Origin: Xenoacremonium recifei
Taxonomy: Eukaryota > Ascomycota > Sordariomycetes > Hypocreales > Nectriaceae
DNA length: 64,000 nt
Direction: 5' to 3'
NCBI GenBank assembly: GCA_012184525.1
Contig: WOFQ01000024.1
Span: forward strand, 186,001 to 250,000
Part shown: piece after piece, positions 1 through 10,709 of the stretch
How positions within the stretch are numbered: position 1 is the stretch's first letter
Layout: each line of letters opens with the position of its first letter
The notes under the pieces: generated by a model
Seen by the model: the letters and a program-made list of their open reading frames with translations, nothing else
Told to the model about the DNA's origin: nothing
The model's database searches: none
Program-made: the position numbers and the translations under genes

Positions 1-2290
1 CGCAACCCAGCGCGCCTTCCTCGCCCGCACCCGCCGCTTCCCCAACTGGCAAGGTTTTCACCCGCAGCCAGCCTGCCTGATTGACTGATCGCAACGGCAT
101 GCCGTGAAAAAGGCTCCAGCCGGGCTGGCACCACGACAACGTCCCCAACCACCAACAACGTTCGCCCACAACACCGTCTAAGCATGGATCGTCTCTCTCA
201 GCCAGAATCATCATTAAATAAACCTTTCTATTTCCGACCCGGCTCTGCTGACAAAACCTGGTTCGACTCAGTCTGCACTGCACTGCACTCAGCAATCCGT
301 CCTCTGCACACGACTGACTGAGCCTTGGGCCTCACGCTGGGCTGGCTTACCAACAATGACGGGGTGGATGGTCCCGCGTCTCTGGAGCTCGCCAGCAGTC
401 CTGACCCAGGCTGAGCAAAAGTCTCTGGCGACCCAGAGCCTCGTCTAGTCGCGCGGAGCCCTTGGGTCGTTACGTCGTAGGCTGGCCCAGAAAGCCGGCC
501 GGAATGATAGACTGCCCTGATTTGACTGACTGGCACGCCCCTCTTTCAATTAGATCGCCCGGTCGACTCGCGTCCTCCCTCCGCTGTTCACCGTCGAGTC
601 TCTCTTTGTCTATTGCCAAGACTAGAGGACAAGCACAAGGCGACAGGGATACGAATCCTGTTGACTTCTGGTCCAGTACGAAGCAGTCGTTCCAGGTCTC
701 GCGTCTGGGCCTGCCCTGCTCGCCTCCTCGCGCAAAGCTGCCACTCGCTCGTCCTCGCTGTTCTTCTGGCGCGCCCCCTCCTCCCCTCTCTTTCGGACTC
801 TGAGGGGACCCCCCCCCCTCAACTGGGCCCCGTCAATGTGCTCATGTTCCCGGCGTCGAGGTGAATAAGGTGCACAACGTCGTCAGCCCGAAGCAAAGCA
901 ACAATATCAGAGACAGCAGATTGGGTCCACGCGCCCCTCCCCCCAGCCTATCGCCAATGAGAACCGTGGCACCGCTCGACCGACACATTGCCGCAACCCG
1001 TGGGATGGACGGGAATGACGGGGGGAGGTGGATGTGCATGTGCGTGGGCGACGGCACTGACACTGACATTGACACACTCCAACCCCAAGCGCATCGCAGC
1101 CCAGGAAGGCGTCAAGGTCCCGGCGCCTTCGCTGCTGACTCGGAGCAGAAGCCATTGCTGACGTACCGTCTCGATCGCATCGACCTCCGCGGCGTTCACT
1201 GCCTTGCGCCGCGGACTTCGGCCAATCAATCTTGACTCAGCAAAAATGCTGAATACACACACCAGCTCGCTCTGTCATCGGTTCTCGTCTCCAAGTCCGC
1301 TTTGAATGCCCTGGCCACCCCCGGGTCCTGGCCCCCGGCCCCTGCCTTTCAATCTAGGGCGGGCAAGGGGTCATTGGGCGTTGCAGAGGGCGTGGTCAAA
1401 GTCCCATCAACGAGGCATGGCAGGGACCTGGGTGCCGACCCGCTTGCCTTCTTGTGTGTTTCTACGGAGTACTCCATGGAGTATTCATGGCTCATGGGAC
1501 GGACGGCCAAGTTCACGCCCACCCGGGACGCTTTTGACCTTGTGAGATTGGGCTGGCTTCTTCTCCCATTGACGAGGTCTCATCCGGTTCCCCATCGCGA
1601 CCCATGCTCTGCAACCCTGCTTTCCTCGACGAGTCTGGCTGTTGGCATGCCACAAAGATGCTCGTGCCATGGATGAGACTGCACACGAAGTACCAACTCG
1701 AGTGAGAGTGAGTGAGTGAGTGCGTGAGTACGTACCTCGCTGGTCCTAGGAAGTCGTCGGCACTAAGACGTCGAGACGGCCGGCCACTTGGTCTCAGATG
1801 GCTCCGGCACCACTGAATTGAGGTCCTGGAGCCTATCGATACCCTTCCCTTCCCCGCTACGCCACAATCTGCTCCGTCCTTCTGGGTGGTCCCTTTGAAC
1901 GCTGCCTGGAGAGTTGGTGCTGGGTCGTGGTTCACTCACTTACAAACGCACGCTCTCTGCCACCCTACTCGACCACACCCCCCTCCCCCTTCTGGCGCGG
2001 CAGCGTCTCCTCCACCATCTCTCTTCTCGTCCATGGTGCCACTTCCCAATCATAAGCCTACCCCCTGCTCGCCGGGTACGGCCCCAGGCGCCCCCCCCCA
2101 AGGCCCCAATTTGCTCGCTGGCTCTTGTTTGTACCTGGTCATGTACTATCCCTCTGCCGGCCTGGCCTCTGCTGGACCATGTATCTCATCTCTCCCGATG
2201 TAGCTCACTTCCCTGTCACTGCTCTCTCCTTCGTCATGCACACTCGCTGCCAGGGCTGGTAATGAACAACTCCACCTCCGAGTGTACTGC
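1..2290. other. Intergenic, upstream of the zinc-finger gene
   Basis: I found no supportable gene here. The open frames are short, overlap on both strands and have no recognisable domain. The sequence is pyrimidine-rich with scattered homopolymers, such as a C run near 810-822 and C-rich tracts around 1980-2100. It most likely holds the distal promoter of the gene starting at 2571 and possibly the end of a gene to the left of the window. Confidence 0.5.
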
Positions 2291-2297
2291 CCTCCTC

Positions 2298-2304
2298 ATA
2301 TAAG
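2298..2304 (+). promoter_or_regulatory. TATA-like box of the zinc-finger gene
   Basis: The sequence ATATAAG lies about 40 bases upstream of the first upstream ORF and about 270 bases upstream of the main start codon. That spacing would suit transcription starting around 2325-2340. This is inferred from position and sequence only. Confidence 0.35.
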
Positions 2305-2342
2305 CCCTCGTTCTCCAGTCCCTGACCGTCTTTGAGGCTCAG

Positions 2343-2402
2343 ATGTGTCTTCCAAAGATAGATCTGTTCTCTAACCTCCGTTCAATGTTTCCACGCCACT
2401 AA
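2343..2402 (+). promoter_or_regulatory. Upstream ORF (19 codons) in the zinc-finger leader
   Basis: An ATG at 2343 opens a 19-codon frame (begins MCLPKIDLF) ending in TAA at 2400-2402, with a second in-frame ATG at 2385. A separate five-codon uORF (MAFLA) lies at 2465-2482. Both precede the likely main start at 2571, so if they are in the transcript they would be expected to damp or condition translation of the regulator. No transcript evidence is available. Confidence 0.4.
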
Positions 2403-2570
2403 CCCGCGATCCTTCTCAGAGCTTCGCGACCGCGGTTTCTATAAGTCCTCGTCGATTCTCGCCCATGGCGTTTCTCGCTTGATCTGAAGATCCGCATCGA
2501 CAAGAAACACCTCTCTCGCCTTCTTATACTACCGGCTAGCTCGCCTCATCATCATCTCTTGTTCTTCCGT

Positions 2571-4196
2571 ATGTCTCTTCCCGAGCCTCTCCACCTGCCC
2601 CCATCTCCACCGTCTTCTGTCAAGATGGACCCGACCGCTTTGGATGGGAGCTGTGAAGACCTGAGCTCACCGCCCGCCAGATCAACTGCTGGGATCCGAG
2701 CCTCTGTCAACCGAGGCCCCTTCGCCGCAAACTTAGAAGATATCAACTCGTCCCCCCAGAGTCAGAGTCAGAGCCTTCCTCTCGACGCCGCTCAGTCTTC
2801 AACTTCTTCGCCACAGAACTATCCTTCGACTGTTTACCTGAGTCCACCTACGGCACAGTCGGCGTATCTCCCCACTCCCTCTACTCAGCCCTATTCTCCG
2901 TATCCAGTCTTAAGCCCGGCCGTCTTAAACTCGAACTGGTCCCAGCCCGATCACATCCCGGACTCAACCCCATCTTTGCGTCTTCAAGCTCCAACAGGAA
3001 CTTCTGCTCAGTCTCTCTCGTCACGACCTCGAAACGCCGGAGGTTCAAGCAGTATGAGGTAGGTGAACATTGGAGCAGTGAAATCGCCAACCACTGTAGT
3101 CTTTCTGTCGCTAACAAGACAAGTGCTGTCGCTCTCCAGTTTGACCCATCATTCAACATGGGAAGCAGGTCTTCATTTACTTGGCCCGGTATGCAGCGCG
3201 TTGTGAAATATTCAAGCGTTCAAGACTAACGAAGCCCCCAGGCCAGCTGGAATCTACCAACACCGAAAACAACATGCTCGGGCACGACTTGTCCGCGATA
3301 GCACCCGGATCGGAGCCCAGCCTGACTCCTCCAACGGGAGCGAGGTCGCTGACCTCAAGCCCTCCGCGATCATCTCTCACCACAGAGCAGAGGGAGCTCA
3401 AAAGACAGCAAGACAAAGCTCGCCGGGACTCGAGGTTGGCCACGCGAATGCGCCGAACAAGCAGCCAATCCTACGTTGATTCTCCGCCTCCTGCCTTGGC
3501 GATGCCCGAGGGGGCAAACGCGATGAACCTCCCTGTTTACACAACGGCTCCGGCCTCGATGTCTCTGCTAGCAGAGCCGGCGACAACCATGGGCGCGCCC
3601 TCCTATCTGCCTTCTTACAGCCCCGCCATGGAGGAGCAACAACAACCACACCCCGCGCAAGTGTATCCAAGCTACCCGCAGCAAATGTAAGCTTCACCCC
3701 AAGGAGAGATTGGTGACGTCTGGGCGACTCTAATTTCGGACTTTCAAGGCATCCCAACTACAGCATGTCTATGGATTATCCGCCTGTTTATGCGGGACCC
3801 GGGCAGTACAGGTAGGCTTGCTCCGAGAAAACAGGGCGTGTGACAGGAGCTTAGCTAATTTTCTCTCGAAATAGCGCTCGGCCAGCATCAATACCCGTTG
3901 GACAAGACGTTGGGATGATGTATCAGGTTCCGGCGGTCATGACGTCTGGAGGCGCAGGCTCACAGGAGGGCGGACACGTCAGAGTGGTACAGAGCCGGCC
4001 AAAACCACGATGCTGGGAGCACGGCTGCAACGGACGCCAGTTCTCGACCTTCAGCAACCTCCTTCGACACCAGCGCGAGAAGTCGGGACAAGCAGCGAAA
4101 GCGACGTGCCCCAACTGCGGGGCGGAATTTACGAGGACGACAGCACGAAACGGGCATTTGCTGCATGACAAATGCAAGGGGCGACGAAACAACTAG
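2571..4196 (+). CDS. C2H2 zinc-finger transcription factor, Con7-like
   Basis: The model joins five exons: 2571-3058, 3169-3188, 3242-3686, 3749-3811 and 3875-4196, giving 445 residues. The protein is Ser/Pro/Tyr-rich and disordered at first, then has a basic segment (LTTEQRELKRQQDKARRDSR) that could be helical and nuclear-targeting. It ends in a compact Cys/His module: C-x4-C followed by His in CWEHGCNGRQFSTFSNLLRH, then C-x2-C-x12-H with a downstream His/Cys in CPNCGAEF...NGHLLHDKC. This C-terminal module and the basic segment resemble the fungal Con7 regulator family, known for roles in morphogenesis and cell-wall gene control. That assignment is from memory of the family. Introns carry GTAGGT, GTATGC, GTAAGC and GTAGGC donors. 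Exon 2 is only 20 nt, and this choice is what keeps frame. An in-frame ATG at 2625 with a better context could be the real start. Confidence 0.78.
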
Positions 4197-7100
4197 AGGC
4201 GGTGCCTTTCCGGCATTTCATTGATTGTTGTTGGGAGGCGCTGCTGTACGACCCCCTTGAATCTCGGTCCCGACGCAGCTGCTGTACAGCCCGCCTCCCC
4301 GAGCTCACTCAGCCTTAGGAGTCAGCCCGATCGACAAGATGTCGACCTTCTCCTTCAAGCTGTATCTATTGCTTTTGCCTGGCGCATTTCTCTCCTACGT
4401 TTTTGGGGGCGCGAACAAGGCGGCGCCTTTTTGGTTTGGGAAACGGAAACCTCGAGCTTGATGCTGGAGGTTGTTCCAAAGGGTCAGTACTGGTACTGGA
4501 AATAGAAGGATCTGGACTGGCATCACGATGACTTAGCAAACGGCTGCTATTAGGCATCCGCAAACATACACACACGATGGCACGACTTTAGAGGGCTTCT
4601 TCGAGAGTCTTTGAATTTTTGGGGTTTCTTGGGTTCGTTCTTCTGGACATTCCCTGCACAATTTTTGGGATTTTCTTGTTGCAGCTGTTCTTTCATCCTT
4701 CATACCCCGAACCACAGCTTTTGGATTTTTTTTTTTTTTGATATATATACATTACTTTTTCGATTGAAGATAGTTTTCCCGCAGCTCAACTCCTGAGTTT
4801 TGTCACCAGTATTTTGGCGGGCTGGGGTATAGCCTCAGTCAAGCGGAATTTTGGCAAGAGAACAAAAAAATTAAACAAGACAATTTTGGAAAAGTCTACA
4901 TTGAGCTTGGCTCGTTTTCCTGTTTGTCTCACTAACACCAACCACCTCAGCTGGTTGCTAGGCTATCTTCGTCTTTACGAGCTTTGATGGAGGGGTTGGT
5001 TGTCAAATCGTGTCTAGACCAGAACTCGTGACATTTCTCAACTCGCCAATGACTGTCGCAACGGGAGAAGATGGCGATGCAAGAATCGAACCACCTGGGG
5101 CATCTGAAACAAGCCGCCCGCAGACGAGGATGGGATGCCCCAGACTACTGGGAGCGTCCGTTGGTTCCGTCACAGAGCACAGAAGCAAATGATCGTCACG
5201 GCAAGGCAGGGGCCCCTCCAGAGTTGGCAGTCTCCAGTCCGATGAACACAGCCGCAACGCAAATAGCACGGGAGAGGGGCGCCAGGGAAAAAGGCGCCGC
5301 AGCCGCTGGTATTTTGGTCTCCCTTGCCCTGTTTTACCGACTGACGCTGCGCAGGATAGCCTTTTGATCATCGCAGACCGTCGTCTGTAGTCGTCAGATT
5401 CGCGGCCCAAAGCCACTTGGTCGTCGGCCGTTCGTGCGTCTGAGCTGGACCTTGGTAGAATGCTGGTCTCCCGTCCACACCTCCCCCCCCCATCTTGGAA
5501 GGCGACTTATTACCCACCACCACCACTACCAACACATGCAAGAACCGGGGACACAGTCGACGGGCGGGCGTAGGGGCTACGGCCGGATCGCCCAGGGCCG
5601 CAAGCCAGGCTAGACCAATAGAAGCCTAACCTGCGCGCAAGCTAGACTGGGTGTGGGAAGTGTTGAAACTCGAGGCCACGGCTTGCAGGGTTGGTGGCAC
5701 CTAGAAGCGGCAGGGAAGAGCTGGCATGGAGCGAGAACCGAAATATGCCGCTGGTCAAGCAAAGGCCAAGAGGCGCCGTCAGGAACGTGGTTGCGTGGAA
5801 GTCCCGACCAGCCCCGGAAACAACCACGTCCGGATAGCGAACCCAGCGGACCCCAAAGGAAACAAAGTCCTAGGCCAAGCCGTTTTGGACCTTGGTGAGG
5901 TGTCAAGTCAAAACGATGCCCGGGGACGCCGAACGATGAAGGACTCGGCAGCCAGATTCGATTCATCAGATCGGCGGCCCAGGCACCACCTTTCAGCTTG
6001 CATGCCCGTCTGCATGTTTCTGGCAATTCGTCACACTGGACGCCCGGGGGGGCTGTCGATGTCATGTTACGTCCTGGCCGGGCTGGTTCTGGCTCTCGCT
6101 GGCACCGTGGCATGCCGTACGGGACCCGGTTTCAGCCTTTTCTGGCTTACCTTGGGGAAGTCGCTGATTTGCAGCGCGCGGCATGTCGGTTTCGAGAAAG
6201 GTGGCAGTGGAGGGAAGAAGCCGAAGAAACATGGTGACGGGAAGGCGGTGGATACAGCCTGAAAGGTGGGAGATTGGTGGTGGAGATGCGCCTTGCGTGT
6301 GAATACGTTTCGAGTTCTCGACCAGTCACAACGCTGAGACAACAACCTCAGCCACCAGCCAACGTGATGAGAGCAGCAGCAGCAGTAGCAGCAGAAGGAG
6401 GAGGCGCCTGCGAGGGCGTTCTTTCGAGACCTTGCCCAGGAATGAGGTGGCCGTTGAGTTTGCGACACCAATGACAAGGCCAGATCGGGATATCCTGGCA
6501 CTTGGGCGGGAGGCCGAATGCGAGGTGGAAAGCACCGAGTGGGAGAGGACCGTCGGGTGGAGAGGCGTGGAGTCTCAAATCGGATGGTTGTTGAACCGTG
6601 CTTTAACGTGCCGTCTGCCCAACCCAACAGCTCCCCACTCCTAGGGAGAGGAGGAGATGGAGATGCCAGCCCAGCTGGACTGGAGAAGGCCGGGATCGGG
6701 TTCGATCAGGGTTCCCGCCGCCGACGACGTCGACAAAGCAAAGACCACGGAGTCCGGAGCACGTCAGGACCAAGCTGGAGTTGGCAACAACAGGCGAGCT
6801 TGGAGCTTGGGGCCTTTTAGGACCCTTTTCGGCGTAGGGCCCAGGGGCATGGGAGGGGCAGAGTCAGGAAGCCCACCAGCCAGCGTGAAGAAGCTTATAG
6901 CCTTTAACCGTGCTTGGTACGGCGTGGCGGGCTCGGTGACTTGGTGGCTTCGGTGACTTGGGCGGTATCTTGCCGGACGCTGCTGCCTTCGTGCTTCGTG
7001 CTATAAGACAACGAGCCACGCCGTCAGGTACTCCCAAAGTACACCGTATCCAAACCAAGCTGGAGCTCGCGCGGGCGCCAGCAGGAGATTGCTACTGCCT

Positions 7101-8129
7101 GATTCGTAAGTGCCACTATGCAACACGCCGCTGTACTCGATTGCCTGTAGCGGCTTGCAGTGGTATCCGGCGGAGTTCCGACGTGTAAAAGCCGGCCATC
7201 CCCGGCGGGCGTTGGCGTTGAGACAGGAAACGGTCGGAGTTTTTCTTACTGGAATGGGTCGCCGGAGGGTTTCTGCTCTTCGAGGAAATCGAGGGGGAGG
7301 GGGCCGGCGCCGGACGCGACGTCATCGGCCGAGACCCTGCGCGCGTCCGCGATGCGACGTAACATGGATAGTATGTCTGGTACATACATAGCTAGGAAGG
7401 GTTCGAACCGATATGTAGGACTTGCTACCTATATCGCGAGAACTAAGGGCGATAGACCGCTGTCTGTCAGTCTCGAACGCAGTAGCGGTCGTGTTGAGGC
7501 GGTCAGGCCTGATCTCGACAGCAACTGAGGATCCTGGAGCGGGAGAGACAAGCTTCTGGACGCGAGCGAGTCGGAATCTTTGCAGAGAAAGTCGCCGAGT
7601 CTCAGAAAGGTAAACGATATGGTACATACATACTGTAGCGAGACACTACCCTCGGGGCCATTGCCCGGGCGCCCGACTGCGGCGAACGGACAGGGCAGAC
7701 AAAACGTCTGGAAACACGCCCCCCCTCGCACTCGCTCGAAGGTTCGTGCTTTTCTGCGCGGGCTCTAGACGGCGTCTGCGCGTCTCTGTTTAGCGCACTA
7801 AGCGCAAGAGCTCGCTTACCTCACATAAGGCAAGCTCGCACCCGAGCCGACGGCTGCACGTGCGGAGACGGGGCGGGGCTGAGTCGGGCGGAGAGAAGGG
7901 GGGGCGTGTGCTGCGAAAGTGGCTTGTGCCCGTTACAACCTAACTTAAGCCAGGGCAGGGTTCCAGAAGGTAAAGGTACGTACCGACGGCACAGCACAGG
8001 CCATGCGCACCTACCCGCATGCGAGGCAGGCGCCTTCCATTTGGAATCCACACAAACAACACCTCGAACAAGCGCGCCTGATCGGTCATCGCAGCAACCA
8101 CACTTCGACGACTCTCAGCCCAGCCAGCC
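4197..8129. other. 3.9-kb gene-poor interval
   Basis: No gene could be supported. The first 600 bases are AT-rich, with a 14-T run at 4726-4739 followed by an ATATATATA stretch, and probably form the 3' region of the zinc-finger gene. The remainder has only short overlapping frames without domains (for example 5003-5416 minus and 6067-6627 minus), short CAG-type repeats near 6373-6395, and a perfect 10-bp inverted repeat at 5095-5104 and 5134-5143. A 10-bp palindrome GGTACGTACC sits at 7975-7984, about 145 bases before APC2. It may hold distal regulatory sequence or non-coding transcripts. Confidence 0.5.
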
Positions 8130-10709
8130 ATGGCGGCCACGGCTTCGGTCTCGAGGTATCGGGCTCGCAAGCACAACATCTTCCGCTCAGTCTTCCAGAA
8201 CGATGTCTCCCAGCCAACGCCACGGTCGACGCCCTTGCTGGCGTTTCCCGAGCAGGGCGAGCCGTTTGGCGGGCCCAACGCGTCTTCCTATGCTGGCCCA
8301 TCACCGCATCTCCCTACCGACCAGGTCAGATGGGACCGCGCTTGGCATATCGTGACCAGCCGCATCCAGCTCCCGTCTTCAGTAGCCGTCGAGGACTCGT
8401 TCGGCACCCTGGCGCCAGAATCGCAGGACCTGGACAATGGCTTCTACGAGGCCCTGGCTCTGATCCTCCACCCCAGCGTGGCACTGCCCCAGGCCTCGCA
8501 CACCGACGACATCCTGCTCTGGCACACGCAGCAGGTCCGACAGCATTTCATCCACCATGTCATGCCTCTGCTAGCCGCGTGCTCCAGCCACGGTGGTCAG
8601 ACCCAGGTGCTGCTCAGCAGCATCCAGACGCTCGAGGCTGCGCATCGCCAGTACCTGTATGGCCTGTCGCTGATTCTGCGCGGCTTCCCGGAGGATTCGC
8701 CAGCCGCCATAGCCGCGATGGGCAAGTTCCGCCGAGATCTGCATGCTATTATCGGAAATTCGTTGACAAGTGGTCTTATGGATGCCCTTCGCGGAGCCTT
8801 GCAGCAGCTCGTTGGTGTTATTCTTGGTTCCGGCAGTCAGCGTTCAGCGCCAGGTCAGAGGTCTGCTGATGATCGACAGGTGTCCATGGCGCGGGATGAG
8901 CTTCTAGGCATGCTCGAATCCTTGCAGAAGGTCGGCCTGGCCGGCGAGAAGTTCCAGGTTGTTTTCGCAGAGGTCATGGATCAGAGCATGAATACGTTCA
9001 TTCAGCAATCTTATGCCGGTTTATGGAATGCAACCGAGCCAGCGTCCTCGTCGAGGTCGTCCGGTTGTATAGCTCACCTTTCTGACTGGGTTGAGAATCA
9101 TTACGGACGACTGGCTGTTGAAGTCTTCAGCCGTCTCGATTTGGCAATTTCCTGGACTGATGTTGGGCGATGGAAAGAGATCGCCACTGGTCGTCTGGCA
9201 ACACTCAGGATCCAAGAGCTCTTTGATATCTCTTGCAGCTGGCCGAACACCAAAGGCGCGTTAGAGGACCTTCGGTTGTCAGTGACAACACCACCTCGAC
9301 GCCTTCAACTGACTGATACCTTCTCACAAACTCTACAAAAACGGCTCCTACATCCTGGACGTTCAACTCTGGATATTCTGCAGACGTACATTTCCATGAT
9401 CAGGACGTTCCATGCCATAGATCACTCCAAGGTTCTTCTGGACAGAGTTGCCCATGCACTGCAGCTTTACCTGTGTCAAAGGGACGATGCCATCCGGATC
9501 GTGGTATCTGGTCTGCTTTCAAACCCCAATACCGCTGACACTGAGGAAGGGAAGAAGAATCTGGGAGAGTTGGCGGTTCTGTTGAACACGGCCTCTCAAC
9601 AGCAGCGCCGACAGGCTGACGATGAGGATCTTGATTGGAACGACATGAGTTGGGTCCCTGATCCCGTCGACGCTGGCGCCAACTACAAACGTCCGAAGAG
9701 CGAGGACGTGATCGGGACGTTGATTAATGCACTCGGGTCTCAAGACATCTTCATCAAGGAGTTTCAGCTGATAATTTCGGAGCGTCTCCTTTCGAACCAG
9801 ACTCTGTTCGTGCAAGAAACCAAGGTATTGAGTCTCCTGAAGAAACGTTTTGGAGAGGGCGCCCTTCAAAACTGCGATGTGATGATGAAGGACATCCAGG
9901 ATTCCAGGAGAGTTGATGCTGCACTACTCAAAGGCCTTCCCAAGAGCACGACTGCACAGGCTGCGCCTCCTGTCTTCCACTCAAAGATTCTATCACGTCT
10001 CTTCTGGCCTAGTCTGCCAAAAGACCCGTTCAAGGTTCCCGAGCCAGTTACTCACATTCAAACCGAATATGAGCATGGCTTCGAGGAGCTGAAGTCGTCT
10101 CGAAAGCTCACATGGCTCAATAGCCTCGGGACCGCAACCGTCAAACTCGAGTTCGAAGATCGATCCCTGGAGCTGGAGTGCAAGACGTATGAGGCGGCGG
10201 TCATCTACGCCTTTCAAGAGGATGAAGCTTCGGATTCGACATCACCGCGACAAAGGACTTTTAACGACATCTGGGAGAGCCTTATGATCGACGAAGACCT
10301 CTTAGAGCTTGCGCTGCGTTTCTGGATAAGCCAACGCGTGCTACGTGACATTGGGAACCAGACCTACGTCGTCATCGAACGACTTGACGACACCAGTCCA
10401 GGAGCGAGAGCGGAAGACTCGACAGGAGCTCGACAAGGAGAGGAGAACAAGCAGCCTTCGCCACGGAAGCCAAAGAATATCGATTCCAAGGAGAAGGAGC
10501 AGCGCACGGTTTACTGGCAATTCATCGTAGGCATGTTGACGAACTCAGCACCAGCCATGCCCTTGGGTCAGATCTTGATGATGATGAAGATGCTCATCGC
10601 CAGCGGGTGTTCGTGGAGCAACGAGGAATTGCAGGAATTCTTGGGAGAAAAGATCGCAGAGGGAGAGTTGGAACTCTCGGGTGGAAAATACAGACTTTGC
10701 AAGAAATGA
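8130..10709 (+). CDS. apc2: Anaphase-promoting complex subunit 2 (cullin-like scaffold)
   Basis: This uninterrupted 859-residue protein matches APC2, the cullin-homology subunit that pairs with the RING subunit APC11 to ubiquitinate securin and cyclins in the nucleus at mitosis. The N-terminal two thirds are helical cullin-repeat-like. The cullin-homology part begins around residue 530 (DIFIKEFQLIISERLLSNQT) and contains the family-like stretch KLTWLNSLGTATVKLEFEDR. The last ~65 residues form the APC2 winged-helix end (FIVGMLTNSAPAMPLGQI ... ELSGGKYRL). A low-complexity charged insert near residues 760-795 separates the two. The start has a good context (GCCATGG) and the length suits fungal APC2. 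No introns are needed. Confidence 0.93.
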   Translation: MAATASVSRYRARKHNIFRSVFQNDVSQPTPRSTPLLAFPEQGEPFGGPNASSYAGPSPHLPTDQVRWDRAWHIVTSRIQLPSSVAVEDSFGTLAPESQDLDNGFYEALALILHPSVALPQASHTDDILLWHTQQVRQHFIHHVMPLLAACSSHGGQTQVLLSSIQTLEAAHRQYLYGLSLILRGFPEDSPAAIAAMGKFRRDLHAIIGNSLTSGLMDALRGALQQLVGVILGSGSQRSAPGQRSADDRQVSMARDELLGMLESLQKVGLAGEKFQVVFAEVMDQSMNTFIQQSYAGLWNATEPASSSRSSGCIAHLSDWVENHYGRLAVEVFSRLDLAISWTDVGRWKEIATGRLATLRIQELFDISCSWPNTKGALEDLRLSVTTPPRRLQLTDTFSQTLQKRLLHPGRSTLDILQTYISMIRTFHAIDHSKVLLDRVAHALQLYLCQRDDAIRIVVSGLLSNPNTADTEEGKKNLGELAVLLNTASQQQRRQADDEDLDWNDMSWVPDPVDAGANYKRPKSEDVIGTLINALGSQDIFIKEFQLIISERLLSNQTLFVQETKVLSLLKKRFGEGALQNCDVMMKDIQDSRRVDAALLKGLPKSTTAQAAPPVFHSKILSRLFWPSLPKDPFKVPEPVTHIQTEYEHGFEELKSSRKLTWLNSLGTATVKLEFEDRSLELECKTYEAAVIYAFQEDEASDSTSPRQRTFNDIWESLMIDEDLLELALRFWISQRVLRDIGNQTYVVIERLDDTSPGARAEDSTGARQGEENKQPSPRKPKNIDSKEKEQRTVYWQFIVGMLTNSAPAMPLGQILMMMKMLIASGCSWSNEELQEFLGEKIAEGELELSGGKYRLCKK

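Noticed and set aside
5070..5145. Possible tRNA on the minus strand (B-box-like GGTTCGATTC)
   Set aside because: No T-stem or acceptor pairing and no A box at the right distance. The inverted repeat nearby does not fit a cloverleaf.
6067..6627. 186-codon minus-strand ORF
   Set aside because: It is Arg/Ser/Pro low complexity with a poly-Cys/Ser stretch from a CAG-type repeat, has no domain, and overlaps other frames.
7380..7420. B-box-like GGTTCGAACC on the plus strand
   Set aside because: Flanks cannot form a T-stem or acceptor stem. A similar GGTTCGACTC near 260 fails for the same reason.
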